64,000 nucleotides of DNA, from the NCBI GenBank assembly GCA_028564675.1, contig JAOVVO010000446.1, positions 1-64,000 on the forward strand, written 5' to 3'. A program made the translations under genes and the position numbers. The notes below the pieces were generated by a model. The model worked only from the letters and a program-made list of their open reading frames with translations, did no database searches and was not told where the DNA came from. Of the stretch, positions 1 to 11,358 are shown piece after piece. This stretch comes from Onchocerca lupi (taxonomy: Eukaryota; Nematoda; Chromadorea; Rhabditida; Onchocercidae). How positions within the stretch are numbered: the stretch's first letter is position 1; the number at the start of each line of letters is the position of its first letter.

Positions 1-45
1 CTGTTTGAGCCTTCATCATTCTGCTATTCAGAATTCAACTTTACA
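1..45 (+). pseudogene. Possible 3'-end remnant of a further array copy
   Basis: The first bases of the window resemble the degenerate last exon of the pseudogene at 5291-5357. Positions 8-24 match its GAGCCTTC...TTCTG block with two mismatches. In the intact copies this block encodes the CDCQPS region just before the stop. Similarity fades after about 25 bases, so this may be chance. If real, the array extends left of the window. Confidence 0.35.
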
Positions 46-780
46 ATTAATAATAACAAAAAATTCCCAATATTTTTAATTTAACAATATTATAATACAG
101 AATGATTGAAAACAAAACCGACGAAGTTCTTTTAACATTGAATATCATAAGAATGAAGTAAATATATAAAACAAAAGAAAAAAATTTTTTCCTTCCATTT
201 TTTCTATATTATAAAGAATTTAATGTTGAAAATGATGTATCCATTATCAAAATTTAATAGTTTTAATTTAAATAATTAATGCAAGTAGTGAGTAATTACC
301 ACTAATTAATTACATCAATATTATGAAACAATTCTTTACCACCAATAAATTCCACGTTGAAATCATTTTTAGTATGAAATCACTCGATCGTTCCAATGCA
401 TTAAAACATTGGCATTTTACACTCAATTATGCGCATCGATTAGCAATCTTTCGCATGCATTCATCTTTGGGATGGCACACAGTCTCATTTGACGACGAAT
501 TTTTGTAATTTTCAAACTAAACAAATACTTCAAAGAGCAGCCAACAATATTCTCTCAGACGTAGTCAAATAGAATATTCCATTCTAACCTAAATTATTTC
601 ATACATCATTGTCTTAACAAATTATTTGATTAGATTATTCTTTCTATGATATCATAAAAAATGGAATTTCCTTGTTTGTTATTGATTAGATAGACACTGA
701 ATCGAAATCAAGATTCTAAATTTTAAGATCCATTCGATGCTCTCTAAACATTAACAACATATAATGATAATAATCATGCT
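46..780. other. AT-rich spacer, no gene recognised
   Basis: No splice-supported coding region is visible. A 61-codon open frame at 323-508 (+) has no recognisable domain, and I treat it as chance or as relic of an old repeat. Base composition is slightly less AT-rich around 370-500. Confidence 0.5.
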
Positions 781-910
781 TAATCGTGAAAGATCATTAA
801 ATTAGCTTGCTAAATGATTTAGAATAAAAAACTTTGAAATATTTTTAATCGTGAAAGATCATTAAATTAGCTCGCTAAATGATTTAGAATAGAAAACTTT
901 GAAAAATTTT
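781..910. repeat. Two-copy tandem repeat, 65-bp unit
   Basis: Unit 781-845 is followed directly by unit 846-910. The two differ at only a few positions (for example TTGC/TCGC in the middle). This is a recent local duplication in the spacer at the left end of the array. Confidence 0.9.
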
Positions 911-1934
911 TATGTAAATTATTTTTCGAAAAATTATGGAATGTTTAAATAAATTTTTTTTCTTCCAAAAAAGATTAGTGTGAATTTTTTTAATAAAATT
1001 TGTATATCATAAATCGATTCAAATTTAATGATTAAAAAAGAAAAACATTGCAATTAACAATTGTTTATTCTTTTTTTCCTTTTTAATTGGAACTTGTGTT
1101 GATAATTTGTTATAAAATACAATATAGGCATTTTGAAATAATATTCAATATTTCTTTAATTTATGATTAATCGAATTACTAGAAATTACCCAAAACTCCG
1201 AATTATCTATTGAATTGTCCATATTCGTCAATAATTGCTGCGAATAAATTTCATCAAAACAGAGTTGATTATATAATAAATTCATTTGTAGCAAATATCA
1301 GTCCCTAACAAAAAACTTTTCCATTCTTAAACTAATCCAATCATAAGCTATTCCTGTCCCTTTTGCTTCCGCTCATTTTATGTTGGATGGTTTGATCGCA
1401 TCGATATCGCATTGATACAATGATTCAGAACAATCAAATGTGCAAATTATTGATCGAAATAAATATGGTACTTTTTGAAATTAAGTTGCTTATAGGTTAA
1501 AGCAGATGATTTCATCACATACTGATTGTCTATGATACACTAAATCATGAAATAGTAAGAATTAATCTCATTTGTGTATTGAAGTGTACACTGACAAATG
1601 ATTAATGATAATCGATGTATTTCTCTTGTTTCAATATATCATGGAATTTGTAATGAATGAATAAACTTCTTATTTTATATCAGAATATCCTAACACTAAA
1701 TATTTCAAAACTTTTTTTCCATAATTTTTTAGGATTAAAACAATAAGTTCTCTCACGATCTTTCACTATCAATATTACTAGTTATTATTATTAGATAATG
1801 CACTAATTTCAAAGAAAAATTAAATTTTTCCGATCGTTATGGAAAATTTAGATAGATGACGAATTCACTGAGTACATCATATACTTCAAATCATTTCTAT
1901 TCTTTTTTTTTTCTCGCAAGCATTTTTATTTCCT

Positions 1935-2200
1935 TTTGCGAAAAAAAATTTCTATAAATTGAACTAAACTGAAATAAATGAAAGAAACTGGTTTAAAAGT
2001 TACTATAATTATTCATCCGATGACTGAATTTTTCAATTCTCTCAAAATGCAAGATATACATCCATAATTTTTTTCTTTCACGAAATAAGTTTCTATAAAT
2101 AGAAATAAATGAAAGAGACTGATTGAAAATTTGCTGAAATCATTCACCGATAATTAAAGTTATCCAGTTCTCACAAACGTGCAAGATAGATTTCCGTAAT
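1935..2200. repeat. Diverged tandem duplication, about 130-bp unit
   Basis: Two adjacent blocks (about 1940-2070 and 2075-2200) share the same order of short matches: TTTCTATAAAT, GAAATAAATGAAAGA, ACTG, ATTCAYC, TTCTC, GCAAGATA and TCC(A/G)TAATT. They have diverged clearly. They lie just left of the Helitron coding remnant and may belong to the element's flank or to the original spacer. The function is unknown. Confidence 0.6.
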
Positions 2201-2229
2201 TACACATTCGACATCAAAATCAAATTCTT

Positions 2230-3369
2230 ACAAAGTTTGCAATCATATTGATCGCCTGCTCTTCTTCATTTCCAACAGAGTTATGGGAGAAATATAAGTC
2301 GCATATGACTGAAGATATTGTCCGTCGAATATGCAAGGAAAATTCAACGGATATACATTTCAATTTAAGAGATTGCAATTCCTAATTCGATTGGTATTTT
2401 TATTCATCATCAAAAAAGCTTAGAGTCAATCTTTAGAATTGTGCGGTTTAGATCTCGAAATCGACTGCTTCTCATATGGACAATTATATTTGCGTGTTCT
2501 AGAATCGGCAAACCAGACAATTTTTATATCTATACAGACAATGGAACAACAAAAAGTATTATAATCCACAAGTATTGTGAAATTAAACATTTAAAAGTGG
2601 CCAAAGCTACGAAAATTATTGTAAAGGAGTACTGAAGGTCAAGTGGCATAATATAGTTTCAAAAAAGGGAGACAAACATGTTTACCATCAAAACGCTCCA
2701 ATTCACAGATAAACGATGAGGATCGACGCAGCAACAACAACAGTTCGGAGTTCCAGTGATTCTAGTTCGACAGTTCAGAGCGACATATTACTGGCAAAAA
2801 TCCGACAATTCACTTGAATAGTATTTTTTATCAGCAAAAAAGGAAAGAATAACCAGTGATGAGTTTGCTTAGATATTCTATGATAATTTATTACTGTTTG
2901 TTACGAAGAATCATTCTTCATCAATCAATGAAACCTTTTTAACAGCATTCATTTCTGTTACAAAAGACGCAAAAACCTCTCTACATCTATTGCTGACTTA
3001 GCCGAATCACGATAGCAAGAATCAATCTCCAATCTAACCAAATTACAAATCAAAGTACTAAATATCAATTTTTCTTTTTTCCCCAACACTATCCCGACTG
3101 AGCGACAACAATGCATAAATATAAAACAAGAGCGTATTCGAGTACAACGTGTCAAAATTTCAAAGCAGTGGGTATGGACTTTGCATTTTCTAAAATTTTG
3201 AATTAATATAGATAAGGCGCATGTTTACGAACTTTCGGAGGTTTAAGATTTTGAATAAATGAACATTGGAATTTTTATTTATATAGATTAGCTAGAGCGG
3301 ACACGCGAAGCATAGTCGGCCACCATAGACTAATTGGATCGGCCATGCTCCGTGTAGCTGTTTAGCTAG
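2230..3369 (+). mobile_element. Degenerate Helitron (Pif1-like helicase C-terminus plus 3' end)
   Basis: Three short frames together read as the C-terminal part of a Helitron Rep/helicase. The first, from 2278, contains LWEKYKSHMTEDI. The second, about 2427-2490, contains QSLELCGLDLE and CFSYGQLYL. The third, about 2495-2590, contains CSRIGKPDNFYIYTDNGTTK. Helitron helicases typically carry a CFSHGQLYVACSRVGKP-like block here, so the frame change falls inside a known motif and the gene is dead. Further right, 3224-3369 has a GC-richer tract with imperfect inverted arms (GCAT...GGCC and GGCCATGC) and ends in CTAG followed by T. That is the expected form of a Helitron 3' terminus. Homology to the array spacer resumes right after it. 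The 5' end was not found. Confidence 0.75.
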
Positions 3370-3834
3370 TTAACTGAATAAATTCCTTTTTTACATATCT
3401 TGAACAGAATAAATTAATAGTTGATACTATTTTCCTTTTTTTTTTTCTTCAGCGCAGTACAACCTAATTTCACATCAATAATAGTTTATCACATTAGCCA
3501 AGATCAGTCTCTTCTTGGTTATATTAAATTTAAAAATTGAAAAAATAAATTTGAATTTAACGTTTATATAACCCAGAAATACGTTGTATCATTGTATTTG
3601 ATAGGATAATAGTTCAAGTTTCGAGCGGAAAGTACTTAAAAAAAAACAAAGAAGAAGGAAAAGAATAGAAATGAAGACACCGTGCGATAGCTTTTTTTTT
3701 TTTGGCTTTCTTAATATAATAATGTCACAGTATGCTTACAAGGCAATCTTATGAAGATAGATAAGCATTACAACAGAATTGTGACACAATATCTCTTCAT
3801 GGCAACGATTCTGCTAAATTATAGACTTGTAATG
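3370..3834. other. Upstream region of pseudogene copy 1
   Basis: This stretch is a diverged version of the 3' half of the module upstream of copies 2-4. It shares the GTTAACTGAATAAA-like start, the GCGCAGTA/GCGCGGTA segment, a CACAGTATGCTTA block near 3726 and an acceptor-like AATTATAG just before the ATG. The dimeric repeat found upstream of copies 2-4 is absent; the Helitron lies in its place. Confidence 0.65.
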
Positions 3835-5357
3835 ATGAAAAATGACATTTGCATATTTCCATTCATACTAATTGCAACATTCGTTTATGTTAGCCTTCCG
3901 TTTGTCATAAAAATGTTCCTTGCATTTTTTCATAATTACAATGAGGATAAAAATTAGTTATCTTCCTGATACTTGGGATATTTCATCATCTCGGTTTCAC
4001 CGACACAATGTACCATTTAAATGGTTGTGGAATATTTGAAATTTAAATTGCTTCAGATAAATTAAAATCATCTCAACATGAGAAATAATTCAGACAGAAA
4101 AAAGCAAAATATGGTTTTTTGAATTCTTGTGATTTGATGTTAAGGTCAGAAAAATATACCGCGAGAAACATTGGAAATTGTCGAGAAATTGGAATCAAAG
4201 ATAACAATCCGGAAACTAATATCATAATAAAAAGATGGCCGATTAAAACTTGTATCATAGAATGAAAAATTATTCCTCTGAAAGATTTGAAAATCAAAGC
4301 CTAATATTCCCTCATTCTTGTGAAAAATAAATTTGTGACAGTGATTTATCAACTGAATACAGTAGTAATTTCGGATGATTTCAAAAAAACCGGAATTAAA
4401 TTTCTTGTCAGTTTTGACAAATGCTGTATGAGACTGAATTTTAGAATATATCACTTCGAAATTGAAATAGTCATAATTATATGGCATTTTTAAATTAAAT
4501 AAAAGAGATGAAAGTGAATCTACATTAGACGAAAATCATAATATTTTTATTTTAGACTAAATTTATGCAAAAACCTTTGAAAAAACAATTGACAGACTGA
4601 AACTGGAATAAGCACGCTTAGTTTCGCTTTTAAATTTTCGCTTTATTAAATTCGAATCTAAAATTCAGGAAATTTTTTTGGAGACCAAGTTAATTTCAAA
4701 AAAGTCATCTTTTGATTTATTAGAGAAAATGATGATTGCACGATTATGGTCTTTATAATGAAAGATTTTATCAAATAAGCATTGTTCAATTTTTATCAAT
4801 CAGTAGATAGCATAAATTTGAAAAAGAGCATAGGTCAACTTTGTTAATTTTTGACGTAAAAATTTTTTGAAAAAGCGTTTTGAAATAATGAAGAAATTAA
4901 TGGAAAACAGTTTGAAAATGCACTGAGAAAACTATAACTAATTTGATGGAAAGTTTACATTTAAATTCATAAAATATAAGATATTGAATTTCAGAAGTCA
5001 AAAGTTAAAATAACAGAGAAAGTTAATGCTTGTAATTCATTTCGTCATATTATGTTTGCTCCTTTAGTTGGAATAGAAACACTACGTATTTTTCTATTAT
5101 ATGCATTTCCAATCCTTTTAATACATCATGAAAATGAACTTTCTTGAAATTAACAGAAATTCGATTTTGTTCTAATACTAACTTTGGTTAGGCACTTGGT
5201 GCGTGATAAAATTGACTGGATTTTTAAAAAAAGGTACTGATAAGACGATTAGAATTGTAGCGAACATTTCCAAATTTTACTTTTTTTCAGATCCAAACGA
5301 TAGTGATAAAGTGCGATTGTGAGCCTTCGTCGTTCTGTTCAAAAAATACTTTAAGAA
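3835..5357 (+). pseudogene. Array copy 1, decayed secreted-precursor gene
   Basis: The signal-peptide exon is well kept (3835-3888, with an in-frame ATG also at 3832): a hydrophobic leader ending TFVY before a GT donor. After it the gene is broken. The Pro/Ala exon is not recognisable. Exon 3 survives only in part (about 4100-4197): its RKKR coding stretch is altered and its donor reads AT instead of GT. Exon 4 (from 4556) has lost one base in an A run, which shifts the frame. Exon 5 (4995-5085) has lost its GT donor. Exon 6 (from 5291) keeps the IQTIVIKCDC start and then goes out of frame. Several independent lesions make a working product very unlikely. Intact paralogues follow at 7776, 11359 and 15476. 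Confidence 0.85.
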
Positions 5358-6640
5358 TGATAAATCTTTGGAAATAATATGGTATTGACGATTGCATCAT
5401 CAATCCTTAAAGAAAAAACGCTGCAAGGAAGCTTCAAATTTTATATTTAAGTTGATAAAGTTATAAAGCAAAATGTCATAGCAATTATTAGCGAATTATT
5501 GCAATCAAATATTTGATTGTTAGATCAATTTTTCTCGGGAGTTCTCCCGAATCAGACATAACGATTAAATTCCGTCTTTATAATAGTTTATACTTTCGTT
5601 TTTGAAATCTGTGAAAATCAAAGACCAAGATATATAAAATGAAGCGTATTGGAGAAATTTCAAAATTATGCCATAGTTTTTAAGATGAATTATTAATCTA
5701 CTTAGTGACTTAACAAATTCAGTGGCTATCTTATTTGAAATATATCCAATTATTACATAAAGATAGATTTGTTTCTTAATCTTAAATGTCAATATATAAG
5801 GACAGGTTTATTTCTAAGTCGTAAATGACATCCAGGAATTGCGGGATTATATCGGTCAGCGATTTGTGACATAATCGTTTAGTGGTAAAAACAAAAGAAC
5901 GATGAAAGGACAAAAATGTGTGGATTAATCGTATCCCATTTGTCGCATCTTTTGAGAGTCGCTTATCCGATCTTTCGTGGTCATCAATTTGTTTTCTACA
6001 CATATGAAAGCATGTCACTTTGGAAATGCTAAGGATGACAAGGATGAAATAAATAATATCGCATTCATGATTTTTTTTCACGTAAAGATGATATTTGCAT
6101 CCGCTTTTATAAAACGCAAGATTAAAATTTTTGTAAATCTTTGCAGCTGTATTGAGGCAAAATAAAGTAACAGTTTCCATAAAGCCTGCAATTGATTAGT
6201 TATGCTTCAGAGTTTAATCTCCTTATAATGTGTTATTACTAAATGTGTAATGAAGTTGAATAAAAGTTGCAGAAGATCATCATAACTTTCATAGAGTTGG
6301 AAAAAATATTGCAAAAATTAGAGAAAATTGTAAATTTCAAAAAACTTCTAAATTATGTTTAAAACTGTGTTCAAAAAAATTAAGTTTATGCTGCCTTTCT
6401 ACAAGAATGCTGCAAACAAAAAAAAAGGAGCAAAGAATAACTTAAAGATAGGTAATATACAATTATGTTTTCATGTTTAAAATTGAATACATGGTTATTT
6501 GATTAATAAATTTTTCATTTAGTAAATGTTCTGCATATTTGAAATATGAAGTATCAATTTATGAAATATAACCATCCTACTGATATACAAATATTAAAAT
6601 TAGCATTGCAATATCAAAACCATCGGTGCAATCTAAATAT
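5358..6640. other. Spacer between copies 1 and 2, with conserved 3' block
   Basis: No gene is visible. Positions about 5740-6180 are homologous to the blocks at 13440-13800 and 17896-18252, which also lie about 400-450 bp downstream of a family gene. Open frames at 5782-6180 (-) and 5977-6165 (+) are shadows of this block and are not kept in the other copies. Confidence 0.6.
5740..6180. repeat. Conserved downstream block, copy a
   Basis: This diverged copy of the spacer block has in common with the others the ATATCGGTCAG(C/T)GATT segment, GACAAAAGAACGATGAAA, GTGTGGATTAATCG and TTTTGAG.GTCGC. It may be a 3' regulatory or RNA-level element of the array, or merely duplicated spacer. No reading frame is conserved among the copies. 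Confidence 0.65.
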
Positions 6641-6648
6641 TTTTCTGC

Positions 6649-7775
6649 CAATTTTTATTTCATTTCCAAAAATGAGCTAATTTTGCTCATAAATAGCAAA
6701 TATTTATATCCAAATATTTCTAGGCCAAATAGCATCTGCTGTTAACAGTAGCAACCAATATATCAAAATGAATGAAATCGAAAATTTTTGCATTCGATTG
6801 TAAATTTGTACTAAATATGACTATCATGAAATCACATGAAATTGACATTCACAACTTTCATTGTTCTGAATTTCTTTGTGATGAAATTGAAATTTCAACG
6901 TTTGTTTACAAATTCCCTTTAAGGCATTACTTTAAATTAAAGTGTCATAGAAGAAAATTCACTAAATTGGAACAGTGCCCTAAATTTGTATCAAATATGA
7001 CTATCATATAAAATTGTTATCCACAGCTTTCATTGTTTGTATTTCTTTCTGATTAATTAAAACTTTAAAATCTTTGCTCATAGATTTCTTTCAAGATGCT
7101 TTTTAAATTGAAATGTCATGAAAGACAATTCAGCGAATTGGGACAATGGCTGGATCATTAATACTTAGCTAATCGCTTATTTTAGCTTTCCTGATCTATT
7201 TCGTCTGCAACTGAAATTTCTCAATTAATCTCTACAGCAAGTAATTTCTGAGCCAACTTTTTTCGAAAAAAGGTTCAAATTTGGCACTCAGTTAATGTAA
7301 TTAGTTGAATAAAATCTTTGTCTATATATCTTGAATAGAATAATTTAATGTTGGTATCATTTTTATTCTTTTTCATTTTCTTTAGCGCGGTAATGCCATT
7401 CTTCAAAAGTATGTTGCTAAGCGATTTTGTTAACTTCATGTATATCAGCAAATAATTTCATATCATACTAGTCAGAAATTGCCGTTCTGGCTAATCAAAT
7501 TCAAAGTTAATGAAATAAATTTGAATCCAACATTAATATAATTCAAAAATATGTCATAGCAAGGGTACAGCAGATCAATTTAAATAAATAAGTTTGCATT
7601 TAGTAGATAGAAAAAAAAATATTGCGACCGATATCCATATTTAATTAATATAATTATATCTATTATACATGGTGTTACAGTATGCTTATGAGCCAATTTT
7701 ATAAAAACAATTAATTACGTTTATATACAGTATCTTTTCGTGCAATTATTTTTGCTAAATTACAGGGTTGCAACG
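6649..7775 (+). promoter_or_regulatory. Upstream module of copy 2 (near-identical to copy 3)
   Basis: This interval matches 10232-11358 at a constant offset of 3583. I see two substitutions (6749, 6761) and no indels. It contains a dimeric repeat of about 180 bp (about 6798-6985 and 6986-7160). It ends with AAATTACAG at 7757-7765, ten bases before the ATG, which fits a spliced-leader trans-splice acceptor or the end of a 5'-UTR intron. The 79-codon open frame at 6772-7011 lies in the dimer and is not a gene: its counterpart upstream of copy 4 has a stop. Confidence 0.7.
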
Positions 7776-9521
7776 ATGAAAATCGATCTTCGCATGTTTC
7801 TATTTATTTTAACTGCAACATTCGTTTATGTAAGCATTTTCGCTTCTCATACAAATGTTCCTTTCATTTTCTAAATTTTATAAAATAACAAGTTGTTTTC
7901 CGATTATTTTTCATGATTGCAATGAAAACATCATTAATTAACTACCTGCACCAATTTAAGGCATGTGGTCCGAAGGATCATCCTGCTGCACCTCCGCCTC
8001 CTTTGCCAGCTGCGGATGCTGTTCCGGCTGTCCCGCTTGTTCCGGCTGTTGCGGTTGCTGAAGGTAAGACATTTAAAATTGAAATTACTTCCGTGAAAGT
8101 AATTATTTTATGCTCAGGAATAATTCAGGAAGAAAAAAGCGAAGTATTGATTTGATTAAAATGGAAAAATGTCGGAGTGCTGAGTTCCATGTAATCATGG
8201 ACCAGAAAAATATATCGCAAGAAACATCGGAAATTGTCGAGAAGCTGAAATCAAAGGTAATAATTCAGAAATTAGTTTTATAATAAAAAAGTTGAATTAA
8301 ATTTTGGGTCTTAGAATGGAAAAACTATTGCATAAAAATATTTGAAAATTAAAGCCAAATAGTTACCCATTCTTGTACACAGTTAATTTTTAAAAATGAT
8401 ATATTGAATAAATAAAGTCCGAAATATTGCAGCAGTTTTAAACAATTTGTAAAAGGCCAAATTAAGTAAATAAATTGCCATAACTTCTTCGGTCAGTTTT
8501 GGTGACAGATACTGTTTGAGATTGAATTTTGGAATAATCATTTCAGGCTTTAAATAATAATAACCACATGTGAAGCTATTCTTACCACGAATGGCAAAAA
8601 GCATTTTTGAATTATATACGAGCGATGAAAATGAATTTATATAAGAGGAAAATATAAAATGATTATTTTAGGTTGAATCCATACAAAAAACCCTTGATAA
8701 AACAATGGATGCGGTGAAACTGGAATCAATAGGGTTAGATTTCGCTTCTAAATTTCCTCTTTCATTAATTAGAATCTAAGATTCAAAAAAATTTTGTTTG
8801 GAGGTCAAGTTTAATTTCAAAAAAATCATCTTTTGATTTATAAGAAATTTACTGATTGCGAAAATGATAATGAACCGATTATGGTCTTTATAACAGGAAA
8901 ACCAAATCAGATAAGCATTTTTCAATTTTTGTTAATCAATATATAGCATTGGGTTAAAATTTTTGTGACTTTAAGAGGGAAAAAGAGCATAGGTCAACTT
9001 TGTTAGTTTTTGAGTGAGAATATTTTGAAAACAATGATAAATTTCATCAAAAGGAATTGGAAAAATGTATTAAAAAAGCAGTAATTAATTTATGAGCAGT
9101 TTATATTTAAATTCATAATAATATAAGAGATCAAATTCCAGAAGTGAAAAGTTGAAAGTAACATTTAAAGTGAACGCTAAATGTAATTCAGTTCGTCATA
9201 CTATGCTTGATGCTCTGATTGGAATAGAAACGGTATGTATTTCTTTATTATAATTTGCATTTCCAATTTTCAATGTTATCCGGAAACAAAAAATTCTCGA
9301 AATAATTCAAGCATTTTTCCGAATATTAAGTTTATTAAGGCACTTGGCACATGATAAAATTGGCTGGATTAAAAGTTAAAAAGAGCGATTGATAAGATGA
9401 TATGATTGCATTTAAACGAACATTTTCAAATTTTATTTTGTTTCAGATCCAAACGATAACGATGAAGTGCGATTGTCAGCCTTCGTTCATTGTATTCAAA
9501 AAAGACTTTAAAGAACAATAA
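7776..9521 (+). CDS. Small secreted precursor protein, array copy 2
   Basis: Six exons join in frame: 7776-7829, 7961-8063, 8129-8256, 8672-8733, 9142-9232, 9447-9521, giving 170 residues. Exon 1 is a signal peptide (MKIDLRMFLF... ending TFVY). Exon 2 starts ACGPKDH and is Pro/Ala/Val-rich (residues 19-52). Exon 3 opens with a tetrabasic RKKR (54-57), a likely furin-type processing site. The downstream domain has cysteines at about 67, 130, 154 and 156, the last pair as CDC. Residues 70-115 look helical with charged heptad-like spacing. The protein should enter the secretory pathway and be cut after RKKR. I do not recognise the family. The layout recalls structural proteins of the microfilarial sheath, but I could not verify that. 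All introns are GT-AG and phases agree with copies 3 and 4. Confidence 0.82.
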
Positions 9522-10231
9522 ATTTGTGGAAACATTATGACATTAATTGATTACATCGTCGATACATGAAGAAAAGATTGTAATAAAGCTTTAAATTTTA
9601 TATTTAAGCTGATAGTTCATATATTAAAATAAAACATTACAACAAAAGTCAAAAAATCGTCGCAGACAGCATTCTGTCGTAATATCTTGTATATGACCTG
9701 AAATTAATTAATTATGTTCCAGAGTTCAATCTCTGTACACTATGTCACGTAATGCATATGAAGTGAAGAAGTGAAATATCACCTTTCCCATGAAAAGTGA
9801 AAAACAAATTTTAGGAAACAAATATAATAAAAATTCCTTAAAAGCTATAACAATCTTTTACAAGTAGTTGCAAAGGATTATAGCTTTTACGAGACGAAAA
9901 AAAAGTCATAATTAAAAATGATTTAAAAAATTCATGAAGATTACAAAGTTTGCAAAAATATTTTAATTCATGTTGCTTTTTACAAGAAGTGCTGAAAAAA
10001 AACAAAGATCAAAGAATAACTTAAAGTCAGAGAATACACAATTATGTTTCCAGAAGCTTGCTGCCATTCATGTTTAAAATTGAATGCATGTTTATTTGAT
10101 TAGTGAATTCTTCATTTAGGAAATGTTCTGCATATTTGAAATATAAAGTATCAATTTATGAACTATAACCATCCTACTGATGTATAGCATTGCAATATCA
10201 AACCATCGGTGCAATCTAAATATTTTTCTGT
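9522..10231. other. Spacer between copies 2 and 3
   Basis: This spacer is shorter than the others: the conserved downstream block seen after copies 1, 3 and 4 is missing. A short inverted repeat is present, with AAAGCTATAA at 9841-9850 and TTATAGCTTT about 30 bases later. It is absent from the equivalent spacers. From about 10080 the sequence resembles 6470-6640. Confidence 0.55.
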
Positions 10232-11358
10232 CAATTTTTATTTCATTTCCAAAAATGAGCTAATTTTGCTCATAAATAGCAAATATTTATATCCAAATAT
10301 TTCTAGGCCAAATAGCATCTGCTGTTAACAGTAACAACCAATATGTCAAAATGAATGAAATCGAAAATTTTTGCATTCGATTGTAAATTTGTACTAAATA
10401 TGACTATCATGAAATCACATGAAATTGACATTCACAACTTTCATTGTTCTGAATTTCTTTGTGATGAAATTGAAATTTCAACGTTTGTTTACAAATTCCC
10501 TTTAAGGCATTACTTTAAATTAAAGTGTCATAGAAGAAAATTCACTAAATTGGAACAGTGCCCTAAATTTGTATCAAATATGACTATCATATAAAATTGT
10601 TATCCACAGCTTTCATTGTTTGTATTTCTTTCTGATTAATTAAAACTTTAAAATCTTTGCTCATAGATTTCTTTCAAGATGCTTTTTAAATTGAAATGTC
10701 ATGAAAGACAATTCAGCGAATTGGGACAATGGCTGGATCATTAATACTTAGCTAATCGCTTATTTTAGCTTTCCTGATCTATTTCGTCTGCAACTGAAAT
10801 TTCTCAATTAATCTCTACAGCAAGTAATTTCTGAGCCAACTTTTTTCGAAAAAAGGTTCAAATTTGGCACTCAGTTAATGTAATTAGTTGAATAAAATCT
10901 TTGTCTATATATCTTGAATAGAATAATTTAATGTTGGTATCATTTTTATTCTTTTTCATTTTCTTTAGCGCGGTAATGCCATTCTTCAAAAGTATGTTGC
11001 TAAGCGATTTTGTTAACTTCATGTATATCAGCAAATAATTTCATATCATACTAGTCAGAAATTGCCGTTCTGGCTAATCAAATTCAAAGTTAATGAAATA
11101 AATTTGAATCCAACATTAATATAATTCAAAAATATGTCATAGCAAGGGTACAGCAGATCAATTTAAATAAATAAGTTTGCATTTAGTAGATAGAAAAAAA
11201 AATATTGCGACCGATATCCATATTTAATTAATATAATTATATCTATTATACATGGTGTTACAGTATGCTTATGAGCCAATTTTATAAAAACAATTAATTA
11301 CGTTTATATACAGTATCTTTTCGTGCAATTATTTTTGCTAAATTACAGGGTTGCAACG
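10232..11358 (+). promoter_or_regulatory. Upstream module of copy 3
   Basis: This is the partner of 6649-7775, with the same dimeric repeat (about 10381-10743) and the same AAATTACAG acceptor (ending 11348) ten bases before the ATG. Near-identity continues through the first four codons of the gene and then stops abruptly. This points to gene conversion or a very recent unequal crossover. Confidence 0.7.

Noticed and set aside
2441..2635. TDNGT motif suggesting a retroelement integrase
   Set aside because: The surrounding words (CFSYGQLYL, CSRIGKPDN) fit the end of a Helitron helicase much better.
5782..6180. 132-codon minus-strand frame
   Set aside because: Coincides with the conserved downstream block; the near-identical blocks at 13440 and 17896 do not keep this frame open.
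6772..7011. 79-codon frame, identical to the one at 10355-10594
   Set aside because: Identity comes from the recent duplication of the whole non-coding module. The homologous sequence upstream of copy 4 has an in-frame TAG, and the frame overlaps a direct repeat.
7957..9521. Idea that the array encodes the filarial polyprotein allergen (NPA) family, because of RKKR-like sites
   Set aside because: NPA units have a different Cys and helix pattern and are repeated within one reading frame. Here the units are separate six-exon genes with one basic site each.
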